Made by a program: the position numbers and the translations under genes. The notes under the pieces are model-generated. The model had not been told where the DNA came from and ran no database searches. It saw nothing but the letters and a program-made list of their open reading frames with translations. From Phycisphaerales bacterium (GTDB lineage: Bacteria; Planctomycetota; Phycisphaerae; Phycisphaerales; UBA1924), in the NCBI GenBank assembly GCA_020850415.1, contig JADZER010000040.1, positions 48,185 through 112,184 on the forward strand: DNA of 64,000 nt. Direction: 5' to 3'. Below, one piece after another: positions 24,334-32,569 of this stretch. The number at the start of each line of letters is the position of its first letter. The first letter of the stretch is position 1.

Positions 24334-25575
24334 TCAGGCCGGCGGTGTCAGGGGGTCGGGCCCGACGGTCTGGATGGTGAGGGTGCCCATGCTGCGTCGT
24401 GCGAGGTAGGCGTTGAGCTGGTCGAGGGTGATGGCGTCGATCTCGGCGGCGACCTCGGCGAGGGAGCGTGGGCGTCCGAGTCGGAACATGTCGGTGGCGA
24501 GGGCCGAGGCGCGGGCGCCGGTGGATTCGCCGCTGAAGACGAGGCGTGACTTCATGCCGACGACGGCGCGGCGGAACTCCTCCGGCGTGACGCGTCCCTC
24601 GGGCGTGGAGAGCTTGTGCAGCTCGGCGACGAGGACATCGAGGGACTCCTGGGCGCGTTCGGGCTGCGTGCCGACCTCGGCGGCGACGAGGCCGAAGTCG
24701 CGGTCGGTGCTGTAGCGTGCGTGGACCGAGTAGCACAGGGCGCGCTTCTCGCGGATCTCGGTGAAAAGACGGCTTGACATGCCTCCCGACAGCACGCTGA
24801 CGACGAGCTTCTCTAGGATGGAGCCCGCGCTGGTTTCGGCGGGTGCGTCGTGCATGAGGACGATCTGGACCTGGTTGGACTTGTCGGTCTCGTGGCCGTA
24901 GCCGCGGGGCGGCTGCGCGGCGGGCGTGGGCTCGTCCGCCGAGCCTGTCCAGTGGGCCAGGAGCGTCTCGAGCCGATCGGTGATCTCGCGTGCGTCGACG
25001 CGTCCTGCGACGGCGATGATCGAGGCGCGGGGGACGGCGAGTGCCTTCCAGCGCTCGCGGATGTCGGCGGCGGTGACGGCGTTGAGCCCGTCGGTGGTGC
25101 CGAGGGTGGAGCGGTTGAAGGGGGGCGGGAGGTGCCGGTCCTTGGCGGCGATGCCGGCGCGTTCTCCCGGGTCGTCCTTGAGGGCCTCGATGGCCTGGAG
25201 GCAGAGCTCCCGCGAGGGGTCGATGGAGGCCTCGTCGAAGCGCGGGGCGAGGATCATGTCGGCGATGAGGGGGAGCGCATCGGGCAGATTGGCGCCCAGC
25301 GAGGTCGCGCCGATGGTCATGAAGCGGCTGGAGAGGCGGGCCGATCGGGCGGCGCCGAGGCGGTCAAAGGCGTCCGCTTGTGCTCGGGAGTCCAAAAATT
25401 TCGAGCCCCGCAACAAAAGTTCGGCCCATAACGCGGAGAGGCCGAGACGGGTCACGGGGTCGTGCGCCGCGCCGGCGGGGACGAGCCAGACAAGGGCCGC
25501 GGACTCGACGGCGGGGTTGGACTCGACGAGCAGTGTGGCGCCCGTCGCGATGGTCGAACGGTGGATGGTGGTCAT
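24334..25575 (-). CDS. M16 (insulinase) family protein lacking the zinc motif
   Basis: A 413-residue protein with the two-lobed M16B fold. In active members the first lobe has HxxEH near residue 50; here the matching region reads GLSALWAELLLRGSKFLD and has neither the histidines nor the glutamate. The second lobe keeps the usual family block VLSGGMSSRLFTEIREKRAL and CYSVHARYSTDRDFGLVAAE with the Arg and Tyr that bind peptide. This is the make-up of the non-catalytic partner of heterodimeric M16 proteases (like mitochondrial PMP-alpha). No catalytic partner is in the window on either side. No signal peptide is seen. The start has AAAGG upstream, with TACACT at 25615-25620 as a possible -10 box. 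Confidence 0.85.
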   Translation of the reverse strand: MTTIHRSTIATGATLLVESNPAVESAALVWLVPAGAAHDPVTRLGLSALWAELLLRGSKFLDSRAQADAFDRLGAARSARLSSRFMTIGATSLGANLPDALPLIADMILAPRFDEASIDPSRELCLQAIEALKDDPGERAGIAAKDRHLPPPFNRSTLGTTDGLNAVTAADIRERWKALAVPRASIIAVAGRVDAREITDRLETLLAHWTGSADEPTPAAQPPRGYGHETDKSNQVQIVLMHDAPAETSAGSILEKLVVSVLSGGMSSRLFTEIREKRALCYSVHARYSTDRDFGLVAAEVGTQPERAQESLDVLVAELHKLSTPEGRVTPEEFRRAVVGMKSRLVFSGESTGARASALATDMFRLGRPRSLAEVAAEIDAITLDQLNAYLARRSMGTLTIQTVGPDPLTPPA

Positions 25576-26145
25576 GCGTGGCCTTTCGCGATGCTCGTGT
25601 GGGAAGTCGGGCGAGTGTATCGGACGGGAGGGGCGTCCGTCGCGTGGCGGGCGGCATTGCCGGGCAGAAGTTGCGCACTGAAATGTCGTGAACATGGGCT
25701 GAACGCGCGCGATCGTGCGGCGTTCGTGTCGCGAAGTGATCGGGTGGGGTTGCGCGGGGGGCTTGCGAGCGGACGCGCGATCGTCGCGTGTGCGCGGCGC
25801 GCGTCGGCCCCGCGCGGCGCGGTGGAGCGGGCGCGCCGGCGGGGTGTTCGGCGTGTGGCTCGAGGGAGCGTCGCGACGCGCGCGCCTCGGCCTGAGCGAG
25901 GCGTCGGCGGGCGCGCGCCGGGGTTGCCTGACTTGCACAAACGGGCGCGAGCGCGCACACTGTGCGGGGTCGTCTCGCGCCGTTCGTGTGTCGGCGCGAG
26001 GGGTTGAGACCTGCTGTAGGGTGGTCTTGACTCAAGACATGTGTGTATGCTGCCCGATATTCAAAGCGACTCGGGATGGAGTGATGGTCGCTCCTGTCGG
26101 CACGAGGTCGGCCCCGAGCTTCGCGTGATCTCAAGGAGATTGGAT
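25576..26145. other. CpG-rich intergenic region upstream of the histone-like gene
   Basis: 570 bases with no gene I accept. From about 25690 to 25990 it is a dense run of CGCG and GCGC words, richer in CpG than the coding DNA around it. The last 130 bases are more AT-rich and include TTGACT at 26027-26032 and TATGCT at 26046-26051, but the 13-base spacing is too short for a standard promoter. The short frames across it have no protein-like features. Confidence 0.4.
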
Positions 26146-26376
26146 ATGGCGAAGAAGAAAGCCACCAGGAAGAAGGCCGCGAAGAAGGCCACCCGCAAGA
26201 AGGCTGCGAAGAAGACCGTGAAGAAGGCGACCAGGAAGAAGGCGACCCGGAAGAAGGCCGCCAAGAAGACCACCCGGAAGAAGGCCACTCGCAAGAAGGC
26301 CACCCGGAAGAAGGCCGCCAAGAAGACCACCCGCAAGAAGGCAACCCGCAAGAAGGCCGCCAAGAAGGCCGGCTGA
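26146..26376 (+). CDS. Histone H1-like Lys/Ala/Arg-rich DNA-binding protein
   Basis: A 76-residue, extremely basic protein made almost only of Lys, Ala, Arg and Thr in short repeats of the kinds KKAAKK and TRKKATRKK. It resembles the C-terminal tail of eukaryotic histone H1 and the small H1-like proteins of chlamydiae, bordetellae and planctomycetes, which bind and compact DNA without sequence specificity. There is no folded domain. The start at 26146 is fixed by AAGGAG 7 bases upstream; the frame extends 35 codons further but that part is not repeat-like. It stands alone and is followed by a strong terminator, as expected for a highly expressed single gene. Confidence 0.88.
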   Translation: MAKKKATRKKAAKKATRKKAAKKTVKKATRKKATRKKAAKKTTRKKATRKKATRKKAAKKTTRKKATRKKAAKKAG

Positions 26377-26401
26377 TCGGCGGAGTCCCTGAAGCGAATC
26401 G

Positions 26402-26437
26402 CACGGGGCCGGCTGAGCCGGCCCCGTGTTGTTTTTT
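26402..26437 (+). terminator. Rho-independent terminator of the histone-like gene
   Basis: A perfect 12-bp stem (CACGGGGCCGGC) with a TGA loop at 26402-26428, followed by TTGTTTTTT. It is 25 bases after the stop codon and is the best terminator in the window. Confidence 0.93.
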
Positions 26438-26575
26438 GGGCTCGATCCACGGGCGGGAGGGCCCGGGGCTGCGCGGGAGGGGGCACGGACAGGGCGGCGA
26501 TCGTGGTGCGGCGTGGGGGTCGCCCCCGGCGCGGGGCGTGCGGGCGGCGGGCTCGACGCCCGGACCGCGAGCCGC

Positions 26576-27790
26576 TCAGCCGCGTGAGACGCGGCTGTAG
26601 GCGCGCCCGCCCCATTCGGTGGGCTTGTCGTGGATCAGGTCGTGGGCGGCCTCGCGGAGGATGCCCGCGACGCGCCAGCAGGCCAGAGGGTGGAGCGGCG
26701 CGGACCAGAGCGGTGCGGCGGCAAGGTGGTAGACGGCGGCGAGGGCGGCGAGCCACACCAGGAGCCCGTAGCCGCCGACGATCGCCGTGCCGACCGCGAG
26801 CCAGGATGGCTGGAGCGGGGCCAGGGCGGCGGTGAGCAGGCCCGCGGCGGCGAGGGGCGGCAGCGTGCCGTAGACGATCCGGACGCGCCAGGTCGAGCGC
26901 AGGAGCCTCCCGGGCTTGCGGTTGGCGCACTCGGTGTAGATGCGCTTCCAGCCCTTGCGGAACTCGGGCCACGAGTGGTACATGCGGCAGACGAGCACGC
27001 CGTCGGCGTTGAGCAGGGCCGCGGCGAGGCCCTCGCGGGCGGCGACGCGGGAGATGCCGAGGTCTTCGAGGAGGTGGTCCTTGACGGTCTCGTGGCCGCC
27101 GAAGGCCCAGTAGGGGGCGGCGCGGAAGAGGATGAACTGCCCGTTGGCGAAGGCGCGTCGGTTCTCGGCGCGGCTGGCGCGGAGCGGGGGGTACTGCTGC
27201 ATGAGCTCCATCGCGGCGGCGGGCTGGATGAGGCGCTCGAACCAGGTGTCACAGGTGAGGGTGCTGGTGAGGCTCAGCAGGTCGAGCTGACGCTGGACGG
27301 CCAGGGCGGTGGCGGCGCGGACGCAGCCGGGGTGGAAGGTGGTGTCGGCGTCGGCGAAGATCAGGAACTCGGCGGCGCGGGCGTGCCCGGAGCGGTGGAG
27401 CGCGGTCCAGATCGCGTTGACCTTGCCGGCCCAGTCGTCGGGGCACTCGGTGATCTCGAAGATCTCGAAGCGCTCGTCGGGCCCGGCGGCGGCGCGGGCG
27501 ATCTCGGCCGTGTTGTCGGTGCAGCGGTCGAGGGCGAGCACAAAGCGGACCTGTTTGTAGTCCTGCTGGCGGAGGGAGTGGATGAGGTTGCCGATGACGG
27601 CGGCCTCGTTGTGGGCGGGGATGACGACGCAGACGGCGGCGTCGGGGGCGGGGAGGGCCAGGCCGTGCCGGGCGGTGGGCAGGAGGGTGATCGTCTTGAT
27701 GATGCGGGCGAGGCCGACGGTCCAGTAGATGGCGAGCACCGCGCCAGCGACGGAGCCGACGATCGCGAGCAGGATCCAGAGCGGGCCCAT
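26576..27790 (-). CDS. Membrane-anchored family 2 glycosyltransferase
   Basis: A 404-residue protein with an N-terminal helix (LWILLAIVGSVAGAVLAIYW), a GT-A catalytic domain on the cytoplasmic face and three C-terminal helices (from about residue 310). The nucleotide-sugar blocks are VCVVIPAHNEAAVIGNLIHS, the DxD-type EFLIFADADTTFHPGCV, and GGHETVKDHLLEDLGISRVA in place of the acceptor/ED block. The arrangement is like the hopanoid-associated HpnB and carotenoid CrtQ-type enzymes; which lipid or sugar is used is not known and no hopanoid gene is near. The start at 27790 gives the first helix; TACCCT lies 9 bases upstream, so a leader would be about 2 bases. Confidence 0.85.
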   Translation of the reverse strand: MGPLWILLAIVGSVAGAVLAIYWTVGLARIIKTITLLPTARHGLALPAPDAAVCVVIPAHNEAAVIGNLIHSLRQQDYKQVRFVLALDRCTDNTAEIARAAAGPDERFEIFEITECPDDWAGKVNAIWTALHRSGHARAAEFLIFADADTTFHPGCVRAATALAVQRQLDLLSLTSTLTCDTWFERLIQPAAAMELMQQYPPLRASRAENRRAFANGQFILFRAAPYWAFGGHETVKDHLLEDLGISRVAAREGLAAALLNADGVLVCRMYHSWPEFRKGWKRIYTECANRKPGRLLRSTWRVRIVYGTLPPLAAAGLLTAALAPLQPSWLAVGTAIVGGYGLLVWLAALAAVYHLAAAPLWSAPLHPLACWRVAGILREAAHDLIHDKPTEWGGRAYSRVSRG

Positions 27791-27902
27791 AGGGCTGAGA
27801 GGGTAGAGCAGTCTGGGCGGGCGTGCGCGTGGGCGCTGGGCGATGCGGGCCCGGGGGCGTCGCGGCGCGGGGGCCGCGGCGCGCATCGGTCCGGGGAAGC
27901 TC

Positions 27903-27908
27903 TAGAAT
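27903..27908 (+). promoter_or_regulatory. Candidate leaderless -10 box of nnrE
   Basis: TAGAAT (5 of 6), then 5 bases (CGGGC), then the ATG at 27914; no Shine-Dalgarno. Confidence 0.48.
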
Positions 27909-27913
27909 CGGGC

Positions 27914-28756
27914 ATGTCGCGCCGTGAGGAAGATCCCCGCGTGGTCGGCGGGTGGGTGCTGGGACGCGAGGCGGTCCGCGGGGTGGACCGTCTGGCGGTC
28001 GAGCGGTACGGGATGCCGTCGGTGGTGCTGATGGAGAACGCGGCGCTGGGGCTCGCGGCTCGGGCGGGGGCGATGCTCGACGAGCTGGGGACCGGGCGGG
28101 CGGTGATCCTGGCCGGGCCGGGCAACAACGGGGGGGACGGCTTCGCGCTGGCGCGGCACCTAGTGAACGCGGGGCGGGAGGTGCTGGTGTTCGCGTCGGG
28201 GGACCTGGGGCGGTACACGGGGGACGCGGCGACGAACCTGGGGATCATCCGGAAGATGGGGCTGGCGATCGAGCGGTTGGATCGGTCGTCGGGGGCCGAG
28301 GCGCTGGAGCACGCGGGTGGGGCGCCGGTGCTGATCGTGGACGCGCTGCTGGGGACGGGGCTGCGGGAGGCGGCGCGGGGGGTGATCGGGGATGTGATCC
28401 TGCAGGTGAACCGGCTGCGCCAGCCGGGGGTGTCGGTGCTGGCGGTGGATGTGCCCAGCGGGCTGGACTGCGATACGGGCGCTCCGGCGGGGGGCGGGCC
28501 GGCGGTGGAAGCCGACGCGACGGTGACCTTTGTGGCGCTCAAGCCGGGGTTTCTGACGCTGCGGTCGCAGCGGTGGACGGGGGAGGTGACGGTGGCGGGG
28601 ATCGGGGTGCCGCGGGAGCTGGTGGAGGAGCTGGGGGAGTTCGTGGCCGACACCCGCCCGGGGGCGCAGGGGCCGGACGGGCCTGCGGGGCCTCCGACGC
28701 TGCCGCCCAGCTCGCACGGGCGGGTGGATGCTCGCCCCGGCGGGCGGGTCGGGTAG
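27914..28756 (+). CDS. nnrE: NAD(P)H-hydrate epimerase
   Basis: A 280-residue YjeF_N-domain enzyme that epimerises damaged R-NAD(P)HX to the S form for repair. The signature is intact: YGMPSVVLMENAALGLAARA, the NAD(P)HX loop VILAGPGNNGGDGFALARHL, VDALLGTGLREAARG and VLAVDVPSGLDCDTGAP, followed by TVTFVALKPGFLTLRS. The C-terminal ADP/ATP-dependent dehydratase domain (NnrD), often fused, is absent; the last 40 residues are Pro/Gly-rich and unconserved. It leads an apparent unit with the nuclease-domain gene and truD (gaps 39 and -4 bases). Confidence 0.93.
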   Translation: MSRREEDPRVVGGWVLGREAVRGVDRLAVERYGMPSVVLMENAALGLAARAGAMLDELGTGRAVILAGPGNNGGDGFALARHLVNAGREVLVFASGDLGRYTGDAATNLGIIRKMGLAIERLDRSSGAEALEHAGGAPVLIVDALLGTGLREAARGVIGDVILQVNRLRQPGVSVLAVDVPSGLDCDTGAPAGGGPAVEADATVTFVALKPGFLTLRSQRWTGEVTVAGIGVPRELVEELGEFVADTRPGAQGPDGPAGPPTLPPSSHGRVDARPGGRVG

Positions 28757-28795
28757 GATCAGCCGGGCCTGCGTGTGGCCCGGGAGGAGCGCGCG

Positions 28796-29224
28796 ATGCT
28801 GGTGCAGATGGAGCTTTCCCGCATCCTGATCCGCGAGCTCAACGACTTCCAGGTGATCGAGCTGCGTGAGGTCCGGGAGGATGGGGACAAGGCGGAGGGG
28901 GAGCCGCGGAGCTTCCCGATCGTGATCGGGCTGCCCGAGGCGCAGGCGATCGAGCGGCGGCTGAAGGGGATCACGATCAAGCGGCCGCAGACGCACGACC
29001 TGCTGGCGAATGTGATCGAGTCGCTGGGGGCGCGGCTCGAGTCGATCTCGATCACGGAATTGAGCGAGCATACCTACTTCGCGACGCTGGACATGCGGAC
29101 CGCGGGCGGGGAGCTGCTGCATCTGGACTCGCGCCCGAGCGACGCGATCGCCCTGGGGATCGCCCAGGGGGTGACGATCTATGTCGACGACGGGGTGATC
29201 GCTGCGGCCCAGGAGCCGGGATGA
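28796..29224 (+). CDS. Bifunctional nuclease domain (DUF151) protein
   Basis: A 142-residue protein of the BFN/DUF151 family. Key stretches: RELNDFQVIELREVREDGDK, FPIVIGLPEAQAIERRLKGI, RPQTHDLLANVIESLGARLE, the strand HTYFATLDMRTAGGELLHLD and SRPSDAIALGIAQGVTIYVD. A plant member was reported to have RNase and DNase activity; in bacteria the role is mostly unproven. The start at 28796 was chosen because GGGAGGAG lies 6 bases upstream; a frame 7 codons longer begins at a GTG without a site. It overlaps truD by four bases (ATGA), so translation is likely coupled. A TAGGAT at 28754-28759, over the nnrE stop, could be an extra promoter. Confidence 0.9.
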   Translation: MLVQMELSRILIRELNDFQVIELREVREDGDKAEGEPRSFPIVIGLPEAQAIERRLKGITIKRPQTHDLLANVIESLGARLESISITELSEHTYFATLDMRTAGGELLHLDSRPSDAIALGIAQGVTIYVDDGVIAAAQEPG

Positions 29225-30504
29225 GCGTCGAGCGGCTGATGGCGGGGTTTGCGAGCGGGTGCGACTCGCCCGCGGCGGGCGCGGGGATCGGCGGGCGCCT
29301 GCGCGAGCGGGTGGAGGATTTTCTGGTCGAGGAGATCCCGCTGTACGAGCCCAGCGGGGAGGGGGAGCACATCTACCTGTTCGTCGAGAAGCACCACCTC
29401 TCGACGATGGAGATGGTGGGCGTGATCGCCCAGCACTTCCGCGTGCGCCGTCGGGATGTGGGGTACGCGGGGCTGAAGGACAAGCGGGCGATCACGCGCC
29501 AGGTGGTCAGCGTGTGGGCGCCGGGGAAGGCCGTCGAGGACTTCCCGATGCTGCGCCACGACAAGATCGGGGTGCTCTGGGCCGACCGGCACGCGAACAA
29601 GCTGCGCCGGGGGCACCTGAAGGGCAACCGGTTCAGCATCCGGATCCGGGGGGTGCCGTTCCAGGCGGTGGTGCACACGCAGAAGGTGCTCGATCGGCTG
29701 GGGCGGGAGGGGCTGGCGAACCGGATCGGGGAGCAGCGGTTCGGGTATCTGGGGAACAACCACCTGGTGGGGCGGGCGATCGTGCTGGGGCGTTGGGGCG
29801 AGGCGGTCGAGCGGCTGCTGGGGCCGAGCGGGTCGCACCCCGACGCGCAGCCGGACGCGCGGCGGGCATTCCTGGAGGGGCGGTTCGAGGAGGCGATCGG
29901 GGGGTATCACCACTCGCTGCGGACCGAGCGGGGGCTGCTTCGGGCGATGGCGAGCGGCGCGAGCCCAGAGCAGGCGGTGCGGAGCATCGAGCGGGCGTCG
30001 CTGTCGTTCTTCGTGACGGCGTTCCAGTCGGCGGTGTTCAACGCGGTGCTGGCGGAGCGCGAGCGGGCGGGAACGCTCGCGACGCTGGCGGAGGGGGACC
30101 TGGCGTTCATGCACGCGAGCCGGGCGTCGTTCATGGTCGGCGAGGCGGAGATGGCAGACCCGGGGATCGCCGACCGGCTGGCGCGGCTGGAGATCAGCCC
30201 GACGGGGCCGATGTGGGGGCGGACGATGCGCCGGGCCGGCGGGGATGTCGGGCGGCTGGAGCTCGATGCGCTGCACGCGGTGGGCGTGACGGAGGAGGAT
30301 CTGGCCCGGTACGCGGAGCGCGGGGGCGAGCTGGAGGGCGAGCGGCGCCCGCTGCGGGTGCCGGTGATCGACCCGGATGTGGAGGGGGGCGTGGACGAGC
30401 ACGGGGCGTTCGTGCGCTGCGCATTCGAGCTGCCCCGGGGGTGCTTCGCGACCAGCGTGATGCGGGAGATCATGGGTCCGGTGGAGGAGGATGGGGAGGA
30501 GTAG
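29221..30504 (+). CDS. truD: tRNA pseudouridine(13) synthase
   Basis: A 427-residue enzyme that makes pseudouridine at position 13 of tRNA. Family motifs: FLVEEIPLYEPSGEGEHIYL at the start, YAGLKDKRAITRQVVSVWAP with the catalytic aspartate in GLKDKRA (about residue 85), LKGNRFSIRIRG, NRIGEQRFGYLGNNHLVGRA and the C-terminal LPRGCFATSVMREIMG. The insertion domain between about residues 180 and 340 is of usual size. It begins inside the stop codon of the nuclease-domain gene and is the last gene of that unit; a composite repeat begins 59 bases after its stop. Confidence 0.94.
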   Translation: MSVERLMAGFASGCDSPAAGAGIGGRLRERVEDFLVEEIPLYEPSGEGEHIYLFVEKHHLSTMEMVGVIAQHFRVRRRDVGYAGLKDKRAITRQVVSVWAPGKAVEDFPMLRHDKIGVLWADRHANKLRRGHLKGNRFSIRIRGVPFQAVVHTQKVLDRLGREGLANRIGEQRFGYLGNNHLVGRAIVLGRWGEAVERLLGPSGSHPDAQPDARRAFLEGRFEEAIGGYHHSLRTERGLLRAMASGASPEQAVRSIERASLSFFVTAFQSAVFNAVLAERERAGTLATLAEGDLAFMHASRASFMVGEAEMADPGIADRLARLEISPTGPMWGRTMRRAGGDVGRLELDALHAVGVTEEDLARYAERGGELEGERRPLRVPVIDPDVEGGVDEHGAFVRCAFELPRGCFATSVMREIMGPVEEDGEE

Positions 30505-30563
30505 GGCGGGCTTGCCGCGGGGGGCGCGGCGGGGTGCAGAGGGCCGCACGGGCGGGGCAGAGC

Positions 30564-30722
30564 GGCCGCGGATGAACGCGGATAGTCGCGGATCTGAGCA
30601 GGAAGGCCGTTTCGGGATCAGGCTCCGCCTGGTGCCCGTTTCCAATCCGCGTTTCTCCGCGCGCATCCGCGGCCCGATCCGCTTCCTGTCTTCCTCTGTG
30701 CCCCTGTGTCCTCTGTGGTGAA
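30564..30722. repeat. Composite GCGGATGAAC-type repeat, copy A
   Basis: Order of parts: CGCGGATGAACGCGGATA, then an inner ATCAGGCTCCGCCTGGT, then CCGCGTTTCTCCGCGCGCAT, and finally three CTCTGTG-type words ending in GTGGTGAA. Copy B at 55801-55940 has the same order. It fills the gap between truD and the CRTAC1-type gene. Confidence 0.8.
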
Positions 30723-30736
30723 GCTGCCTTCCGTGG

Positions 30737-30742
30737 TAGCAT
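30737..30742 (+). promoter_or_regulatory. Candidate leaderless -10 box of the CRTAC1-family gene
   Basis: TAGCAT, 6 bases, then the ATG at 30749; no Shine-Dalgarno. It begins 15 bases after the end of repeat copy A. Confidence 0.42.
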
Positions 30743-30748
30743 GGCCCG

Positions 30749-32569
30749 ATGCGAACCACACTTGCTCTCCTCGCGGTCTCGGCGTCGGCGGCCTCGGCGC
30801 AGCTCTCGTTCGTCGAGGCGACCGAGGCGCTGGGGTTGGGCGATCAGCCGGGCCCCCACTGCTGCTTCGTGGACCTCAACAACGACGGGCGCCCGGACGC
30901 GGTGATCGGGCGGAACCGGGTGTTCCTGAACACCCCCGACGCCGAGGCCACGCACAAGCTCAAGTTCGTGGAGGTCGGGGCGAGCGGGCTGCCGGCGTTC
31001 CGGACGGGCGACATCGCCGTCTTCGCCGACCTCGACAACGACGGGAACAAGGACTGCGTGTGGACGCGGTACCTGGATGTCAACAACGACAAGTACGAGG
31101 CGCCGACGGAGGGGCCGCCGAAGACGGCGTGGCTGCGGGGGAACGGGGACGGGAGCTTCGGGCGGCCGGTGGGGTCGTGGGAGGTGATCGACGCGGTGAC
31201 GGAGGCGACGACCGCCGCGGCGGCGTTGGGCGATCTGGACCGGGACGGCTGGTTGGATCTCTATCTGGGGAACTGGTATGTGAAGTACGGGGACGATCTC
31301 GAGGGGTTCCCCAACCAGATGCTCTTCAACCGGCTCGGTGTCGCCGAGCTCGGCGGGAGCGATCGGTGGGACTCGGAGCACTCGCCGATCGTGACCGCGT
31401 CGCTCGACCCGGAGACCGATCGGGGGGGGCGCCCGACCTACGGCGTGATGGTGCTGCAGGATCTCATCAGCGAGGGCGATACGCACAGGCTGGACCTCGA
31501 GTACGGGCGGCGGTGGAACCGGCTCTGGCAGCGGGCCCTGGTGTATGTGAGCGACGGCGATATCGCCCGGTACTCGGGCGGGGACGCGTGGAACGATGTC
31601 GCCCCCGACTTCGGGCTCGACGGCGACGCCGTCCGCCACGGCCGATACCCCGAGTGGCTCAAGGAACGGGCCAAGACCGACGCCCGCTTCGACCGCGAGG
31701 ACGAGGAGCCCTTCCGCGCCAACGGCAACACCTTCGACGCGGCCGTGGGCGACATCGACAACGACGGCGACTTCGATCTGTTCTTCGCCGAGATCACGCA
31801 CGGGTGGGCGGGCGAGAGCAGCGACCGGTCGCGGTTCCTGGTGCAGGAACGGGACGAGCGCGGGGCGCCGCGCTTCGTGTACAAGCCGGAGCTGTCGGTC
31901 GATCGGGCCCCCACCGACCCGACGGTCACAAGCTGGAACCAGGGCGACATCTACGCCGAGCTTGCCGACTTCGACCTCGATGGACGGCTGGACCTCCTGC
32001 TCTGCTCGAGCGACTACCCGGACAACCAGCGCCTGCGCATCTACCGGCAGCAGGCCGACGGGACCTTCCGCGACATCACCGACTGGGTGGGGATCGACCA
32101 TGTCGGGGCGGGGCAGCCGTCGCTGGCGGATATCGACGGCGACGGGGACCTGGACATCATGGTCGGGCAGAGCTTCAACCGGCTGCGGGCGGACCAGACG
32201 GCGGGGCGCGAGGCGCGGGTGCGCGTGTATCTGAACCAGGCGGCCGACAAGTCGCTCGGCGGCGCGATCGTGCTGCGCCTGGTGGGGGACGAGGGGCTGG
32301 GCGTGTCGCGCGACGCCTTGGGCGCGATCGTGCGCACCACGGCGGTCATCGGCGGCCGGCCGGTGACGCAGTGCCGCCAGCTCGTCGGCATCGGCGGGCA
32401 TCAGGGCAAGCAGATGGACTTCGTGGTGCACTTCGGGCTGGGCGACGCGGTCGAGGCCGAGCGGGTGGAGATCGAGTGGCCCTGCCGCGAGCGGCGGGTG
32501 ACGGTGCTGGAGCATGTGGCGGCGGGGACGCACACGGTGCGACTGGGGGAGAGCGAGGGATCGGAATGA
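30749..32569 (+). CDS. Secreted FG-GAP/VCBS propeller protein, CRTAC1 family
   Basis: A 606-residue exported protein. Signal peptide MRTTLALLAVSASAASAQ, then a seven-bladed integrin-type propeller with Ca-binding loops of the form D-x-N-x-D-G: DLNNDGRPDAVIG, DLDNDGNKDCVWT, DLDRDGWLDLYLG, DIDNDGDFDLFFA, DFDLDGRLDLLLC and DIDGDGDLDIMVG. The C-terminal 110 residues are an ASPIC/UnbV-like domain (AIVLRLVGDEGLGVSRDALG, then TQCRQLVGIGGHQGKQMDFV and HFGLGDAVEAERVEIEWP). Such proteins are typical of planctomycete exoproteomes and probably bind ligands or surfaces. The stop overlaps the next start by ATGA, so the two are translated together. Confidence 0.9.
   Translation: MRTTLALLAVSASAASAQLSFVEATEALGLGDQPGPHCCFVDLNNDGRPDAVIGRNRVFLNTPDAEATHKLKFVEVGASGLPAFRTGDIAVFADLDNDGNKDCVWTRYLDVNNDKYEAPTEGPPKTAWLRGNGDGSFGRPVGSWEVIDAVTEATTAAAALGDLDRDGWLDLYLGNWYVKYGDDLEGFPNQMLFNRLGVAELGGSDRWDSEHSPIVTASLDPETDRGGRPTYGVMVLQDLISEGDTHRLDLEYGRRWNRLWQRALVYVSDGDIARYSGGDAWNDVAPDFGLDGDAVRHGRYPEWLKERAKTDARFDREDEEPFRANGNTFDAAVGDIDNDGDFDLFFAEITHGWAGESSDRSRFLVQERDERGAPRFVYKPELSVDRAPTDPTVTSWNQGDIYAELADFDLDGRLDLLLCSSDYPDNQRLRIYRQQADGTFRDITDWVGIDHVGAGQPSLADIDGDGDLDIMVGQSFNRLRADQTAGREARVRVYLNQAADKSLGGAIVLRLVGDEGLGVSRDALGAIVRTTAVIGGRPVTQCRQLVGIGGHQGKQMDFVVHFGLGDAVEAERVEIEWPCRERRVTVLEHVAAGTHTVRLGESEGSE

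Noticed and set aside
26630..27913. Plus-strand extension of nnrE upstream to 26630
   Set aside because: It is antisense to the glycosyltransferase gene and is Gly/Glu/Val shadow sequence; the YjeF fold begins at 27914.
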